Source: Pelobates cultripes (Eukaryota; Chordata; Amphibia; Anura; Pelobatidae). Taken from it: 64,000 nucleotides of DNA. The stretch lies in contig OW240915.1 in assembly GCA_933207985.1 (NCBI GenBank), forward strand, positions 264,648,952 through 264,712,951, given 5' to 3'. The position numbers were made by a program, and so were the translations under genes. The notes below the pieces were generated by a model. It saw only the letters and a program-made list of their open reading frames with translations, was not told the origin of the DNA and ran no database searches. This document shows positions 43,339-54,290 of this stretch, in pieces (within the stretch, counting starts at the first letter, position 1; every line of letters begins with the position of its first letter).

Positions 43339-45454
43339 TTAACCCCTTAAGGACGGAGCCAAATGTACACGTTGTGAACAAAACAAAATGTAAACAAAAC
43401 CTGGCATTTGCGCTACATGTCTGTCCAACCGTAATACACCTCTTTCATAGTAAATGCACCCACCCTTATTATATATCATTTTATTCAGGGGAAACAGGGC
43501 TTTCATTTAATATCAAATATTTAGCTATGAAACATAATTTAATGTGAAAAAAATGGGAGAAAATACGATTTATTTGGATTTTTTTAGTTCTACATGACAT
43601 TTTAACGGTCAGTGTCATAATACTGTTTACTTTTACTGCAATAAAATACACATATTTGTATTCAGCAAAGTCTCACGTGTAAAACAGTACCCCCTATGTA
43701 CAGGTTTTATGGCGTTTTGGGAAGTTACAGGGTCAAATATAGCACGTTACATTTGAAATTGAAATTAGCCAGATTGGTTACGTTGCCTTTGAAACTGTAG
43801 TAGTCCAGGAATGAAATTTACACCCATAATGGCATAGCATTTGCAATAGTAGACAACCCAAGGTATTGCAAATGGGGTATGTCCAGTCTTTTTTAGTAGC
43901 CATTTGGTCACAAACACTGGCCAAAGTTAGCGTTAGTATTTGTTTGTGTGTGAAAATGCAAAAAATGCCAATTTTGGCCAGTGTTTGTGACTAAGTGGCT
44001 ACTAAAAAAGACTGGACATACCCTGTTTGCAATACCTTAGGTTGTCTACTATTGCAAATGGTATGCCATCATAGGGGTAATTTTCATTCTTGGGCTACCA
44101 TAGGGTCTCAAAGGCAACGTAACCAATCTGGCGAATTTTAATGTGAAAAAAATGAAACACAAGCCTTATATTTGACGCTGTAACTTTGAAAACACCATAA
44201 AACCTGTACATGAGGGGTACTGTTGTACTCGGGAGACTTCACTGAACACAAATATTTGTGTTTCAAAACAGTAAAAAGTATCATAGCAATAATATTGTCC
44301 GTTTAATGCTGTTTGTGCGTGAAAAATGCAAAAAACGTCACTTTTACTGGTGATATCATCGTTGTAATACATTTTACTGTTTTGAAACACTAATATTTGT
44401 GTTCAGCGAAGTCTCCCGAGTAGAACAGTACCCCCCATGTACAGGTTTTGTGGTGTCTTGGAAAGTTATAGGGTTAAATATAGTGCTAGCAAATTAAATT
44501 CCCTTTACTTTCGGCATGGGTTTTCAGGCAGGTCCCGCTAATTGTAATTAATTAAGATACCTAATTATGTAAAAATATTACATAAATATATATGTAGAAT
44601 CAATATATGTATATATATACGTATGTGTATATATATGTATATATCTATATAATTTTTTTTAAATATTTTTATTTATATATAGGTATATATATATAGTGAT
44701 ATATACGTATATATTTATGTATATAGATATATATATTATTTAGTTCTACGTGTATTTTGATATAAATATATATATATATTAATATCACAATACAGTTAGA
44801 ACGAAATAACATACATCTATATATTTTTTAATTATTTATTTTTAATTATTTTTGTAATTTTATTTTTTAACGTATTTACATTTTAATTTTTTTTATAATA
44901 TATATAAATATATATATAACAATAATTATATATATATTTAATCAGTATCAGTCTACGTGTAATTTTATATTAATATATATATATAATTATATATATATTA
45001 ATAGTAAAATACACCTAGACGCTGTACATGTGTGTATGTATATGTGTATATATATACTTTGATCATATATATATAATATATATATATGATCTAAGTATAT
45101 ATAATTTTATTTTTTTACACTTTTAACTTATTTTACTTTTATTTTCAGCCAGCAGGGGGACCCCCTGTAATTACAGGCAGCCCCCCTGCTGGCAATACAG
45201 AAGCCAGCTATACCCGGCCATGTGATTGTGGGGTCCTCGCTAGGACCCCACTCTCACACCGCCGGGGGGCTTCCTGGAGGACGGTCGTGCTGCGGGGGGC
45301 TCCCTGGGAGTCCCCCCCACCGCGATCGCCGGCGTGGGACCGCCGGCGACCGGGTAAGTACAGAAAGACCGGAGGGCGTACTATTACGCCCGGCGGCGTT
45401 TAGAGCCGCCTATTAGAGGACGTAATAGTACGCCCTGCGGTCTTAAGGGGTTAA
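43339..45454. mobile_element. 2.1-kb TTAA-flanked non-autonomous element
   Basis: TTAA at 43339-43342 and 45451-45454 with inverted ends 'ccccttaaggac' and 'gtcttaagggg'. The interior has three copies of a block of up to about 300 bp in alternating orientation (43640-43950 forward, 43955-44290 inverted, 44350-44500 forward, partial), then a TA-rich stretch (44570-45110) and a GC-rich right part (45150-45440) with 'gcgtactattacgccc' and its inverted copy. No transposase. Flanks and ends indicate the piggyBac superfamily. The element at 55789-59251 is a second, diverged copy. Confidence 0.88.
44570..45110. repeat. TA-rich palindromic tract
   Basis: Consists of repeated 'tatatatat' runs, with inverted pairs such as 'attttatattaatatatata' and its complement around 44960-45010. 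It lies within the 43339-45454 element. Confidence 0.8.
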
Positions 45455-45690
45455 GACTGACAGCAATATTTGCAGATTTTATTGTTTATTTTGAAAGTTC
45501 AATAAAACGGTCAAATGCACTAAATTACAAAAGTGTGTTTGAATATTTTCTTTGAAATGTCTGAAATGTGACTGCAAATATATAATTTAAGAGAAAAAAA
45601 GCCATAAAATATAAAATTTTCCCTTGTTGCATTATTATAATATAAAATCATTTCATGTTCCACAAAATGTAACCTCTAAGCCAGAGGCAT
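45455..45690. other. No feature recognised
   Basis: AT-rich stretch without gene or repeat calls. Confidence 0.4.
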
Positions 45691-45699
45691 AACTAGAAA

Positions 45700-46014
45700 C
45701 CACTGGGCCGCAGTGTGAAAATTGCCCTGCCCCCCTATGTCTCTTTCCCACCCAGCCCTTCCATGCATCTCATTCTCTCCCCAGTGCCTCAATATGCCTC
45801 ATGCCCCCTTCATGTGTCTCACCCCTCTGCCCCTCCATGTGTCTCATCCCCCAGCCTTTCCATATATTTTACCCCCCTATCACCTCCATGTGTCCATTCT
45901 CTCACTCCCAATCCCCTCCAAGTGTCTCTCCCCCTCCACTCCTGTACCTGCTCGTTGCGGTAACAGGCCAAGTCTGACAGAAAGTGCTCTCTCAGTGAGC
46001 ACTTCCTGTCAGAC
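45700..46014. repeat. C-rich minisatellite followed by a hairpin
   Basis: 45720-45950 holds variants of a unit near 30 bp containing 'ccatgtgtctcacccc'. It is followed at 45972-46014 by an inverted repeat 'gtctgacagaaagtgctc' / 'gagcacttcctgtcagac' with one mismatch. The same arrangement (C-rich minisatellite, then a hairpin containing 'cacttcct') occurs at 1360-2214. Confidence 0.7.
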
Positions 46015-46029
46015 AACAGTCCACTTGGC

Positions 46030-46200
46030 CACACTACATACACATGCTGGCATTTTGGATCTGGACTGCCCGTATGGCTGGGACCAGTCTGATATGTTTC
46101 AGAGATTTTCTCTCTGTAATGGCACAAGATGAGCGAAAACCAGCTTGAGATCTGAGCGGGGACCCACCGAAGGGCAGGCTATTTCAGCTGCTGCCCGTTC
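46030..46200 (+). repeat. Unclassified repeat, copy 3
   Basis: Shares 'gcattttggatctggac', 'ctgtaatggcacaag' and 'tgagatctgag' with copies at 31264 and 32063. No coding content. Confidence 0.55.
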
Positions 46201-46355
46201 TCAGTATTCACTTGCGCCCTGTTTTTTGCTCTCTACATACACATAATGCTTTTAAATTTACAGTCAGTTCAGCTTTCCAAACAAGGATCAAGCAATTATT
46301 ATATACTCATGTTTCTTCAATAAAAACTAGTAACTGCGTTCAAAATAAATATACA

Positions 46356-46392
<37 letters not shown>

Positions 46393-46599
46393 ACTTTGTA
46401 TCATTTTAGAATGTATGCACGTAATGCAGACAAAAATATGTAAAATATTATATACATTTTAAATGTCACAAAATTATACAAGACTAAGCCCTGCATTTAA
46501 ACTCCCGCTACTCCAATGACTATAGTACACATCAGCATTCACTAAAACAATTAAAACCAAAGAAAAAAAGTTACTTGTACACTATCCCAAATTCTTATG
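46201..46599. other. AT-rich; (TA)n and T15 run
   Basis: A dinucleotide run (TA)n at about 46350-46378 is followed by a T run to 46393. Nothing else seen. Confidence 0.55.
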
Positions 46600-48540
46600 T
46601 ATATTTAAATAACATTACCAAGAGATCTCTAATCTCTCTCCTACCAGTATCAATATATCACCCAACCCCACTCCCCCTGCCAGCCTATGCTTATTTGCAC
46701 CTGCTACAGCACAAGAGGTTTCTGCTCTGCTCCTGTCCTCCCGCCCCACCACCTGCTCCCTCGATCCTATCCCCTCGCATCTTATCCGCACTTTGTCTCC
46801 CTCTCTTGCTCTTCCTCTCGCTAACATTTTCAATCTCTCCCTTTCCTCTGGCAAATTTCCCTCTGCCTTCAAACATTCAACCGTAACCCCAATTCTGAAA
46901 AAGCCCAACCTTGATCCCAACTCCCCATCCAACTACCGCCCTATCTCGCTACTGCCATTTGCCTCCAAGATCCTCGAGAGAGTTGTCTACGCCAGATTGA
47001 CAGACTTTCTCGAATTCAACTCTCTGCTTGACCCCCTTCAGTCTGGATTCCGCACTGGTCACTCTGTCGAAACTGCTGTGACCAAAGTATCCAATGATTT
47101 AATTGCTGCTAAATCTCGCAGCCAATATTCTATCCTAATCCTCCTTGATCTTTCTGCTGCCTTTGACACTGTTGATCATCAACAGCTTCTTCACATTCTC
47201 CGTAACCTTGGTCTAACGGATACTGCTCTCTCCTGGTGCTCTTCCTACCTCTCCCAGCGCTCATTCAGTGTTTCTTTCTCTGGCTCTGCCTCTTCTCCCC
47301 AACCCCTCTCTGTCGGCGTCCCCCAAGGTTCTGTCCTCGGCCCCCTACTGTTCTCTATCCATACTGCCTCCCTTGGTAAACTCATCAGCTCCTTTGGCTT
47401 CCAATACCATTTATATGCAGATGACATGCAAATCTACCTGTCCTCCCCTGATCTCTCTCTGCCCACCTTGACTCATGTTTCTGACTGCCTCTTTGCTATT
47501 CCCAACTGGATGGCTGCTCACTTCATTAAACTCAACCTGTCCAAAACAGATCTTCTAGTTTTTCCTCCCTCAAGTGCTGCTACTCCTGTGTCTGTCTCCA
47601 TCTAAGTCAACGGTGCTACTATCACCTCTACCTCCCAGGCTCACTACCTAGGGGTTCTTTTTGATTCTGATCTCTCTTTTACTAACCATGTCCAATCGAT
47701 AGCCAAATCCTGTCGCTTCCAACTCAAGAACATAGCGCGCATCCGCCCATATCTAACGCAGGACGCGTCTAAGGTACTGGTTCATGCTGTTGTTCTCTCT
47801 CGCCTTGACTATTGCAATCCCCTTCTCACCGGTCTTACATGTTCCCAGCTTGCACCGCTGCAATCTATAATGAATGCGGCTGCGAGGCTTATTTTCATGT
47901 CCGGTCGCACCTCCCACGCCTCCACGCTCTGTCAGTCCCTGCATTGGCTTTCAGTTAGATACAGGGCCCAATTCAAAATTCTGGCGCTTGCTTACAAATC
48001 CCTACATAATGCTGCTCCAACATACCTATCCTCCCTCATACACAAGTATGTCTCGTCAAGACCCCTGCGCTCAGCCTAAGACCTACGCCTATCCTCTGCC
48101 CGGATCCCCACCTCTGATGCTCGCCCTCAAGACTTCTCCAGGGCTGCACCTATTCTGTGGAACTCCCTTCCCTCCTCAATCAGACTTTCACCCAGCCTCC
48201 ACTCCTTCAAAAAATCTTTGAAAACTCACTTCTTCATTAAAGCGTATCAATTAAACTGTCAGCAGGTTTCTCATCCCCCACCCCATGACTCTGTTCCTGC
48301 AACTGTCAAAAATGACCTACCAAGCACTCAATAAACCCTTCTGTAACAAACTATTTAATTCCCCTACTTTAACCCTTTGTGTCACAATACCCCACTCCCT
48401 CTAGCATGTAAGCTCATCGAGCAGGGTCCTCAACCCCCTCTGTTCCTGTACGTCAGTGGTCTGATCTCACTCACCTGAGAGATATTGCCTTGGTGTGGCA
48501 GTTAAGTTGATAATTATAATAAAACATAAAATAATTACCT
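46600..48540 (+). mobile_element. L2-like LINE, 5' truncated, well preserved
   Basis: ORF2 from before RT motif 1 to its C-terminus, then a 3' UTR with 'ctctagcatgtaagctcatc', 'gagcagggtcctcaa' and a TAA-rich end. The 3' part matches the tails at 10064 and 31293. The absence of long decay suggests it is younger than those copies. Confidence 0.9.
46690..48245 (+). pseudogene. L2-like ORF2 reverse transcriptase, two stops
   Basis: One frame stays open over about 1.5 kb except for two stop codons (at 47603-47605 and about 48077). It reads '[15 protein letters not shown]', '[19 protein letters not shown]', '[19 protein letters not shown]' with the first catalytic Asp, '[20 protein letters not shown]', '[14 protein letters not shown]' with the catalytic pair, then 'LHWLSVRYRAQFKILALAYK' and 'APILWNSLPSSIRLSPSL'. 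All RT motifs are present. The endonuclease is missing through 5' truncation. The enzyme would copy its RNA at a nicked site; the stops suggest recent death. Confidence 0.9.
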
Positions 48541-48950
48541 TATCATATACTGACATACAAACTGTATGTTTTTCATTAGGTTGGTATATAATGGGTTAAC
48601 ATGTGTTTGTTGCGTTGCACTGAAACTGCTTACTTTCAAAGGTTGTATCCGTAAGTGTAAAGTAACAGGCTGCAAAATAAATCACAAACTAAGTTTACCT
48701 TAAATTGTAAAAGTTCAAAAGTAACACCACGGGCATAAGAATGTCACAGTGTTAACATACTTAAAGAATTGGAAATGCTGACAAGTGATTTAAGCAATTC
48801 ATTATCGCAATCTGCTTTTGTATCACCATGCTTGCATTTTCTTCTAAGACACCAACTACTTTTAACAAGAATAAACCTATGAATGACATTAATACAGTCT
48901 TAGAAGAGTTTGTAAATTTCTAAAATGAAACACTTATGCTTGTACATAGG
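48541..48950. other. No feature recognised
   Basis: No gene or repeat that I can name. Confidence 0.4.
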
Positions 48951-50480
48951 TATTGTGGGGAGCAACAGGGTTTAAAATTCAGGGTGAGACCTAGTGTGTC
49001 CTACCCTGGCCCCCATCCATGTCGGTGGGTGGGGTCCTAATGAATTATAACATAAGAGAATGGACATGTCATTATCCACCTCCCCCATATAACAGTAATC
49101 CCCCTTCCGTGTGACTAATGGTTCCCAATCCCGTAGCCTATTTATTCGGGTGGGGGCTAAAAAGGGCTTTATATTTGGTAGTGGCTAGGGGAATGAGGAT
49201 CCCTAGCTATCTAGGGAGGTTACTTTTATATGGGGTGTACAATGGCATGTCTATCCCTCATTTTATAATCAATTAGAGTCCCCACATGCCAGCTATACAT
49301 ATTAGGGCACCCACGTGTCTGCATGGGTGGGAGCCAAAGGAGGGTACACTAGGTCTCCCTCCTTTATAATGCATATTAGGGTCCCCAACCAAAGTAATAG
49401 GTGGGTACTGGGATATGGAGCACTCCCCATTGTATAACTATGAGGCCCCCCACCCAGGCCACCACTGGCATAGTTGGTGGCCTCGGTAGGGAACAGTTCC
49501 CTCCTCTAAAATTTAAAGTGTCCCCCACCCAATGCCCCATAGTGAATGAAGCTTTTTCTAGTGACTACGCAGCAATGGCTAGATTTCCTAGGGTCACACA
49601 AATTCTGACTGTACATGGCTATAGTAAATATGAGAACTGCCAATGTAGTTGGAATTTGGTCCTTTTCACTGTATTTTAGCTGGATGTTTAGTCAATAACC
49701 CCGTCACTCTGCAATGAGCTGTCGCAGGTTAAAGATGGATTAATTTTGCTGCATTGTGGTTTTAAATGTGTCTGTCTTTTTTTGTGCAAATTGGGTGCAT
49801 TTTTCATGCATATATTTATTTGGAGGTATATCTTAAAAAAGCTTGCAAAAGCTGCAGTTCTTATGAACTGAGCCTTTGCAAGTCCTCCTCTTTGTTCACC
49901 AGAACAAACGAATAGCCTCTTCATAGGGAAATAGCCTATCATAGGTTTGCGCATTCTGATCTGAAGTCTGACATCAGGTATGCAGGAGAGAGGCAGGTGC
50001 ACCCCAAAGGTAATGGAAGCAGATACAGGTATTGGATTTATTGCCCTGCTCACTTTTATTAGGGTGAGGGGAGGTAGGTAGGATTTTTTTTTAATAAGGA
50101 GTGCTTAGAGGTATTGGATTCCCAGTCACATGAAGGGTGTGGAGGACATGTCACTCTTTATGGGGTGGACATTGGCATTACCCATGGGTAGGGGACTGAG
50201 GTGACATTAGGTAACCCTTGAATATTACAATTAGGGGCCACAGTCACTACTGGTCATTAAATCTTCCCCCTTTAATAATATTTCTACAGTCACCCCCATT
50301 GGCAAACGGTGATGGCAGGGGGGTGGACAGTTATCTTACCAACCCCCATTATTTATTTCAATGACCCCCCCACCCAATGACCACGCGTGGGGACAAGGGG
50401 AAACTATTGCCCCCCTTTTATTTCACAATTCCAATCTTCATGGGCTGAGGCCTTTCTATTTACTGGGCATTAGTTTTGCA
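48951..50480. repeat. Diverged tandem-like GT/CCCC-rich region
   Basis: Phrases such as 'gggtgggggc', 'cccccacccaatg' and 'attataa' recur every 70-120 bp (near 49030, 49150, 49290, 49330, 49400, 49450, 49530, 50290, 50350). The units are too diverged to align by eye. Similar units reappear at 52680-52920. Open frames here follow the repeat and are not considered genes. Confidence 0.5.
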
Positions 50481-51890
50481 AGTTTAGCAGACATTTAGCC
50501 GTATTGCAGGTGGGGACATTTTATAACTCCTCTATAGTAATATTAAAGTCTTATTGACCTAGATCCCAATGGGTATTTATCTTTACTATCTAATATGGCT
50601 GGCTAGCAAGTGCTGACCAGCTGCCACATAATTAGCCCTCACTCTGCCAATGGGTTTTAACCATTTGCCTACTAGTTTGAATTATTTTTTCAAATCAGGA
50701 CCCATATTGAAACATCCAGCTGCCTTTAGTCTGGCTGAAATCCAAACCAAATTGAGGCTCGTTCAGGGCCTGAATTGCAAAATCTGTACAACAGTGTTAA
50801 CAATGTTTGGATTTTGCAGTCTGAATGGCCCCAAATGCAGCCAGATGGTTTTGCCCCATTGTGGGCTCAGCTAGGGACTTCAGTGAATAACTGCAGGAGT
50901 TGCTAAACTGAGAGTACCATCATAGATTTGGCAAAATTTTCCAACTCAGCTATAGGTCCCAGCTTTGTTATTTCAGCCTCAAATCGGTAAGTTAGATTTT
51001 AATTTGGTACAATTTGATTTTGTTGACTATAGCTGACTATAGATTTTACAAATCTTTTATTGTTGCCTACATTTTGCAGTTTAGTTTTCTTTTCACTACA
51101 TTTTAGTATTCAGTGAATATATCCTTAAGAAGTATAGCAGATGACCTGAATAAAACTGTCCTGTGCCATTTTATATCTTTCCCTTGTTCTCTTTAATACT
51201 CAACTGCCACATATGGCCTTAACCAGTCATACTGACACCACTGGAAGTTCCTGCACCAAAATAGAGGTGGGGAATGGAGGCTCACCGGGGTCCATGGGAG
51301 GAGAGCTGGATTCCCAGTGAGGGTGAGTCAAGTGTATATGTGTGTGTTTTGCATATGGGTCAGTGTTTGTAGATATGTATGTATGTATCTGTGTGTATAT
51401 CTGTGTGGCAGTGCATGTGTATATGTGAACAAGCACCTACATGCATCACACCCAATGCACCCCATGCCCACATGAATTTCTGCCCCAAGATGTAAGAAAG
51501 CAGATGTAAGAATGAGGATCACAGAAAAGTTAGCATTCCTTGACGATCTGGCAATATTTCCAAAGATCCCTGGAAAATTGCCACCAGACAGTACACTCGC
51601 AGCAATTGTTTTTCTGATGCCCCCACCCAGGGTGGGCCTCAGGTGTGTGCGAGGTGTGCAGCTGCACAGTGCGCCATGGAGCAGGGGGTGCCGTGCGGCT
51701 GACACAGCTCACACATGGCCTTCCAGGATTTAAAAAAATAAAATAAATTGCAGCGGGGCTTAACGTGCAGCTGGAACGGAGCTAAAAGTGCCCGGTACCT
51801 GCTGCAGGGGAAGCAGGAAGAAGTCCCTGCTTCCCCCAACAACCAGAATCCAGGAGCTGCGCTGCCTGTCTGCCTCCACAAGGAATAGAG
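50481..51890. other. No gene; short low-complexity stretches
   Basis: 50650-51100 is unremarkable. 51330-51430 is rich in 'gtatgtatctgtgtg'. No coding similarity found. Confidence 0.4.
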
Positions 51891-51894
51891 GTAA

Positions 51895-52625
51895 CTATGT
51901 GTGATTGTCTGCCTGTGTGTGTGACTGTCTGTGTGTTTGACTGTCTGCCTATATGTGTGGCTGTCTGCCTGTGTATTTGACTGTCTGCCCTTTTTTGTGT
52001 GTGGGTGTGTGACTGTCTGCCCTTTTTTGTGTGTGGGTGTTTGACTGTCTGCCTGTGTGTGAGACTGTCTGCCTGTGTGCGAGACTATCTGCCTGTGTGT
52101 GTGTGTGTGTGTGTGTGACTGTCTGGACAAACTAGATGGGCCAAATGGTTCTTATCTGCTGTCACATTCTATGTTTCTATGTCTGCCTGTGTGTGTGTGT
52201 GTGTGTGTGTTTGTGTGTGGCTGTCTGCCTCTCTGTTTGTGTGTGGCTGTCTGTGTGTGGCTGTCTGCCTGTGTGTTTGTGTGTCGCTGTCTGTGTGTGG
52301 CTGTCTTCCTCTGTGTTTGTGTGTGGCTGTCTGCCTCTGTGTTTGTGTGTGGCTGTCTGTGTGTGGCTGTCTGTGTGTGTGTTTGTGTGTGGCTGTCTGC
52401 GTGTGTGTTTGTGTGTGGCTGTCTGCCTCTGTGTTTGTGTGGGGCTCTCTGCCTGTGTGTTTGTGTGTGTCTGTCTGCGTGTGTGTCTGTCTGCATGTGT
52501 GTTTGTGTGTGGCTGTCTGAGTGTGTGTGTGTGGCTGTCTGTGTGTGGCTGTCTGCCTCTGTGTGTGTGACTGCCTATGTGTGACTGTCTGGGCAGACTA
52601 GATGGGCCGAATGGTTCTTATCTGC
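51895..52625. repeat. TG-rich minisatellite enclosing two CR1 tails
   Basis: Units like 'tgtgtgtttgtgtgtggctg' plus 'tctgcct' (about 20-30 bp) fill most of the stretch. Two CR1 3' ends are embedded: 52125-52182 ('actagatgggccaaatggtt' to 'ctatgtttctatg') and 52588-52626 ('actagatgggccgaatggtt'). Cysteine/valine-rich frames (up to 169 codons) are by-products of the repeat. Confidence 0.88.
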
Positions 52626-52679
52626 CAGAAGATTTTTCACACAGGGCGCCCAAAGGCCTAAGGCTGGCCCTGCCCCCAC

Positions 52680-52920
52680 TAGCCGATCAGGGGTGGGGGC
52701 CCGGGGAGAGGACAATAGGTCCCCCCATTCTGATTTAGGGCCCACACCTGCTGCTGGGGTGGGGGCCAGGACACACACGATAGGTTCCCCCCATTGTCAT
52801 CCAGGGCCCCCACCTGCTGCTCAGGATTGGGGGCCGGGAGGGACAATAGGTCCCCCTTCAGTTTATAAACCCCCTCTCGTGCGGCACGGGTGGGGGCTCG
52901 GGAGGGGGGACACTTTTATT
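52680..52920. repeat. Three imperfect ~80-bp direct repeats
   Basis: Each unit has a 'gggtgggggcc' core, a 'gacaataggtccccc' core and 'cccacctgctgct'. They begin near 52688, 52755 and 52830. Related to the region at 48951-50480. Confidence 0.65.
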
Positions 52921-53204
52921 TTTTATGTTTTTTATCAGTGTGCAGCCACAGGCTGCTCACTGTTTACTAGACATACCCCTACTCTCGGTATAGCGAGTAG
53001 TGGCAGAATTTACTAATACTAAGTAATTTTTACCGTCAGAATTAGGAAGTTATCTATTTACTCATTCCCATCCATTGACTGGCTAAGTACCTTACATTTT
53101 ATATGAACGTGTTACTTGATTAAGTGTTGCAAATGCTTACAGCTGAATCCTGGCTACATGTGTATACTTTTTATGTAAAGTGGTATACAGTGTAACATTC
53201 TTCA
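52921..53204. other. No feature recognised
   Basis: No gene or named repeat. Confidence 0.4.
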
Positions 53205-53445
53205 TTCTTCCACTGGGTATATTAGTACTTCGGCTTTTCTGTGCTTCTGCACTTCGGCTATTCGGACATTTGGCGCTTCGGGACTTCAGCAGTTCGGTTC
53301 AGTTCGGCATTCCAAAATTCTGCACTTCGGCACTTTGGAAATTCGGCAATTCAGCTATTCGGACATTCGTAAGTATCTGAATGTCCGAATTTCCCGAAAT
53401 TTGTCCGAATTAAAATTCGGAATGAAACAAATTGCACATGTCTAA
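53205..53445. repeat. TTCGG short-motif array
   Basis: 'ttcggc' or 'attcgg' occurs at least ten times in 240 bp at 10-20-bp steps, ending in a small inverted repeat ('attcggacattcg' / 'tgtccgaat'). It is the reverse-complement theme of 21470-21650. Confidence 0.75.
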
Positions 53446-54290
53446 AGGATAGATCCTGAGGAAATACAAGGATATGTCCATACCAGAGGCACTGGAAAAA
53501 TCTAAGCACTGGCAAATATACCAGATACACCAGTGGCTAATAGAATAAATGCCCTGTATACCAAGGTGTATGCAAAGCTGCAGGGCAATCCACCCAATAC
53601 CCACTCAGATACTAAACAGTACAAAAAAGAACACCTGGGAGAAAGAAGCATAACATAACACCACATCAAACAATGAATAGCACACATGAAGACTTGGTCA
53701 GTCCCAGAACCTGACATGATCCACATCTACCGGATAAAGCAACTAACAATGCCGCATGAACTCCTAGAGGCACCAATGCTAATAGCAACACAACTTCCCC
53801 ATGACTGGTTAGCACAGGGGAACAATACCATATACCTACCGACCTATCACTGGCCTGTCAGGCATCATAGCCTCCAAAGACCAATGGGTCATGATTGGAA
53901 AATAACACTAGAGATTCAAAGCACCAACTGCTGGTAGACCAAGCAGTCACATGATTCTAAAACCAAAAAACGGGATTGACTACAAGAAAGTATGTGACAC
54001 AGTGATACACACATGGATACTGGAATGCATGTCCCTATACAAGGTCAGCAAGACACTAAGAGCCTTCATCAAGAACTCAATGGGCAAGTGGGAGTCAATA
54101 GAAGACAATTCCAGGAAAATCAAATGTGGCATATACCAAGATGATGCGCTATCCCCAATGCTGTATAGGCCTCAAAGAATGTGGCAAGTGAAGGCAATAG
54201 TAGTCCCAATTGTGAGTGTAGTACACAGGGCTGTAACCCCCAAGTTGGCAACAGTAGATTCCAGACGGGATATCTAAGATCAGTGTCCAG
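53446..54290 (+). pseudogene. Non-LTR RT fragment, possibly Dong/R4-like
   Basis: Frames at 53686-53937 and 53951-54277 read 'PEPDMIHIYRIKQLTMPHEL', 'DWLAQGNNTIY', then 'DYKKVCDTVIHTWILECMSL' (RT motif 3 region; the catalytic-type Asp and the later Asp are present, but the usual AYD is VCD) and 'IKCGIYQDDALSPMLY' (motif 4, normally GIYQGDALSP). The wording of these motifs differs from the L1, CR1 and L2 elements of this window. It recalls R4/Dong-type elements, but family assignment is uncertain. It ends before the catalytic YADD box. Confidence 0.65.

Noticed and set aside
45722..46132. Frame of 136 codons, Pro/Ser/His-rich
   Set aside because: Made of the C-rich minisatellite and a hairpin; no domain, and a shadow frame exists on the other strand.
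46600..48540. CR1 assignment for the LINE at 46600-48540
   Set aside because: The RT motif wording ([16 protein letters not shown]) and the 3' end with 'catgtaagctcat' and an (AAT)n-type tail fit an L2-like element better than the FADD-type CR1 copies in the window.
52075..52584. Cys/Val-rich frame of 169 codons and its neighbours, resembling a keratin-associated or cysteine-rich protein
   Set aside because: The composition follows from the TG-rich minisatellite, and several frames on both strands are equally long.
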